Origin: Paenibacillus sp. W2I17
GTDB taxonomy: Bacteria > Bacillota > Bacilli > Paenibacillales > Paenibacillaceae
Direction: 5' to 3'
Assembly: GCF_030815985.1 (NCBI RefSeq)
Contig: NZ_JAUSXM010000001.1
Coordinates: forward strand, 5,518,001 to 5,582,000
Length of the DNA: 64,000 nucleotides
This document shows, piece after piece, positions 63,062-64,000 of this stretch. Numbering within the stretch: the stretch's first letter is position 1; the number at the start of each line of letters is the position of its first letter. The notes under the pieces are model-generated. The model worked only from the letters and a program-made list of their open reading frames with translations, was not told the origin of the DNA and did no database searches. Position numbers and translations under genes: made by a program.

Positions 63062-63094
63062 AAAAAGAGCTGCCTCATACGGCAGCTCTTTTTG
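63062..63094. terminator. Bidirectional intrinsic terminator
   Basis: AAAAAGAGCTGCC pairs with GGCAGCTCTTTTT; T runs follow on both strands. It lies between the converging secreted-protein gene and nitroreductase gene. Confidence 0.93.
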
Positions 63095-63098
63095 TTCA

Positions 63099-63731
63099 TC
63101 ATAAGGAGGTCATTGTGTTTCGATACATAATTTGATGAACAGGATGACGTACCGTTTGATGTCCATTTTTCGTAGCTTTACCAACAGCGATCAGCATGAC
63201 ATCCAAGTATCTTTCAGAAATATTCAAGCTGGCTTTTAATTGAGCGGAATCATAACCTGACATTGTGATGGTTTCGAAACCAGCCTCATTAGCGAGCAGG
63301 ATGAATGACATGGATGCTAGGCTTACATCTCGGGTTAACTCCAACTTGAGCTCTTCATCCGATTTATTTGCATAGTATTGTAGTGCCGCATTCGCCAGAT
63401 AATCTCGGAGTGATGCATCAAAAAAGCCCGACTGAAAGCCTTCTTCGTGAATTCTGATGATGTTATCCGCTTCAAATGCTTGATAATCCCCTAACATGAC
63501 GATCAAAGCGGAAGCATCGATCACCTGTTGCTGATTGTAAGCAATAGGTAGTAATGCGCTCCGGAGATCAGGGTCATCAATTATAAAATACCGGGTCGCT
63601 TGAATATTATTCCCATTGGGTGACTTGCTTGCAGATTCAATGAATGAAGTGAGAATCTCCGGGTGTATCGTATAACTTGAATCAAAATGTCGAACGGAAC
63701 GCCTATGTTCCAAAACGGATTGTACACTCAT
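63099..63731 (-). CDS. Nitroreductase family protein
   Basis: A 210-residue FMN-dependent nitroreductase. VLEHRRSVRHFDSSY, SASKSPNGNNIQATRYFII and the C-terminal VGKATKNGHQTVRHPV fit the group. It shares the overall pattern but not close identity with the protein at 8263. GGAGATGATCTC lies before the ATG. Divergent from an HxlR regulator, the same arrangement as yodC-yodB and hypO-hypR in Bacillus, where the enzyme detoxifies quinones or electrophiles. The substrate is unknown. Confidence 0.9.
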   Translation of the reverse strand: MSVQSVLEHRRSVRHFDSSYTIHPEILTSFIESASKSPNGNNIQATRYFIIDDPDLRSALLPIAYNQQQVIDASALIVMLGDYQAFEADNIIRIHEEGFQSGFFDASLRDYLANAALQYYANKSDEELKLELTRDVSLASMSFILLANEAGFETITMSGYDSAQLKASLNISERYLDVMLIAVGKATKNGHQTVRHPVHQIMYRNTMTSL

Positions 63732-63809
63732 GAGATCATCTCCATCGTTGTTATTTAGGACTCCCTTGAATTATAGTAGGCATTAACAAATGAGAAAATA
63801 ACGCACAAA

Positions 63810-63828
63810 AAAGTGGGATAGCCACTTT
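63810..63828. promoter_or_regulatory. Inverted repeat, candidate HxlR operator
   Basis: AAAGTGG-GATAG-CCACTTT, a perfect 7-5-7 repeat between the divergent nitroreductase and HxlR genes. It lies about 35 bases upstream of a minus-strand TATAAT (63770-63775) for the nitroreductase. Confidence 0.62.
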
Positions 63829-63856
63829 AAAGTATCTATTGAGGAGGGACGGCACA

Positions 63857-64000
63857 TTGGTTAAATATAATACCGGAATAAATATTTTCATGGATATCGC
63901 TGGCGGGAAATGGAAGTGCCTTATCCTTTTTTTTCTGAGCCAACAATCGGTGCGAACCAAGGAATTCTATGAACTGATACCTGGAATTACACAAAAGGTC
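63857..64000 (+). CDS. HxlR family transcriptional regulator, 3' partial
   Basis: 48 codons at the window edge. The translation contains DIAGGKWKCLILFFLSQQ and KEFYELIPGITQKV, which match the HxlR/DUF24 winged-helix core (GGKWK-LIL, F-EL-R-IPGI). Starts at a TTG at 63857, with GAGGAGGGA 7 bases upstream. A cysteine (CLIL) lies near the recognition region, but the conserved N-terminal Cys of redox-sensing members such as YodB is not seen in these residues. Probably represses the divergent nitroreductase gene. Confidence 0.85.
   Translation, partial: MVKYNTGINIFMDIAGGKWKCLILFFLSQQSVRTKEFYELIPGITQKV

Noticed and set aside
63751..63960. A 69-codon minus-strand frame at the right edge
   Set aside because: It lies antisense to the HxlR gene and over the operator and promoter region; the HxlR reading has clear family motifs and a strong ribosome binding site.
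1..64000. CRISPR arrays, tRNA/rRNA genes, insertion sequences, prophage genes
   Set aside because: I looked for regular short repeats, transposase or integrase motifs, phage structural genes and cloverleaf-like patterns and saw none.

Overview
This window looks like a chromosomal segment of a spore-forming member of the Firmicutes, most likely a Paenibacillus. The case rests on gene content: a large lipopeptide-type NRPS, a gerABC germination operon, a Spo0E-like phosphatase, a YesM/YesN-LplABC sugar uptake set, an S-box riboswitch, strong AGGAGG ribosome binding sites, frequent TTG/GTG starts, and secreted proteins with copper-amine-oxidase-like stalk domains. The genus is inferred from this content and was not tested by a search. 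I saw no tRNA or rRNA gene, insertion sequence, prophage or CRISPR array.

Layout. 1-7.9 kb holds the 3' end of an NRPS gene (C-A-T-C-A-T-C). Both adenylation domains carry a binding-pocket code that I read as 2,4-diaminobutyrate, and the protein ends in a condensation domain with nothing downstream to receive it. 8.2-14.7 kb is a run of small stress or detoxification units: nitroreductase/MerR, VOC protein/LysR/NimT-like MFS pump, and a WYL regulator with more VOC proteins. 15-16 kb is a soluble PAS chemoreceptor. 16.2-20.2 kb is a gerA-gerB-gerC operon. 20.2-23 kb is a sigma-A promoter, SAM-I riboswitch, terminator and the mmuP-mmuM methionine salvage operon. 23-25.8 kb holds two tandem secreted beta-propeller genes, one broken by a frameshift. 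25.9-31.3 kb is a response regulator/histidine kinase/ABC transporter operon. 31.5-37.7 kb is a sugar or cyclitol oxidation region (TIM-barrel isomerase, two Gfo/Idh/MocA dehydrogenases, an aldo/keto reductase) with an AraC regulator at each end. 37.8-44.4 kb holds small regulators (Rrf2, LytTR with DUF3021, ArsR with MFS pump), a lipase-like hydrolase, a structured non-coding stretch and a zinc-ribbon protein. 44.5-47.5 kb is an operon of a WYL regulator and two paralogous C39/BtrH-like proteins that seem to lack catalytic residues. 47.7-55.2 kb is a Spo0E-like protein and an LplBC/YesMN/LplA module. 55.3-59.4 kb is a cluster of little-known genes, including an FGE-like protein. 59.5-63 kb encodes secreted repeat proteins, one interrupted by a two-base slip. 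63-64 kb is a nitroreductase divergent from an HxlR regulator that runs off the end.

The best-supported regulatory readings are a MerR-type promoter with a 19-bp spacer filled by a perfect 20-bp palindrome (nitroreductase) and the complete promoter/SAM-I aptamer/terminator cassette upstream of mmuP. The best candidates for something undescribed are the WYL plus twin pseudo-peptidase operon at 44.5-47.5 kb, the structured element at 43.98-44.14 kb, and the DUF6138-like/FGE-like/membrane protein cluster at 55.9-59.4 kb. All family assignments come from reading motifs by eye; none was confirmed by a database search.
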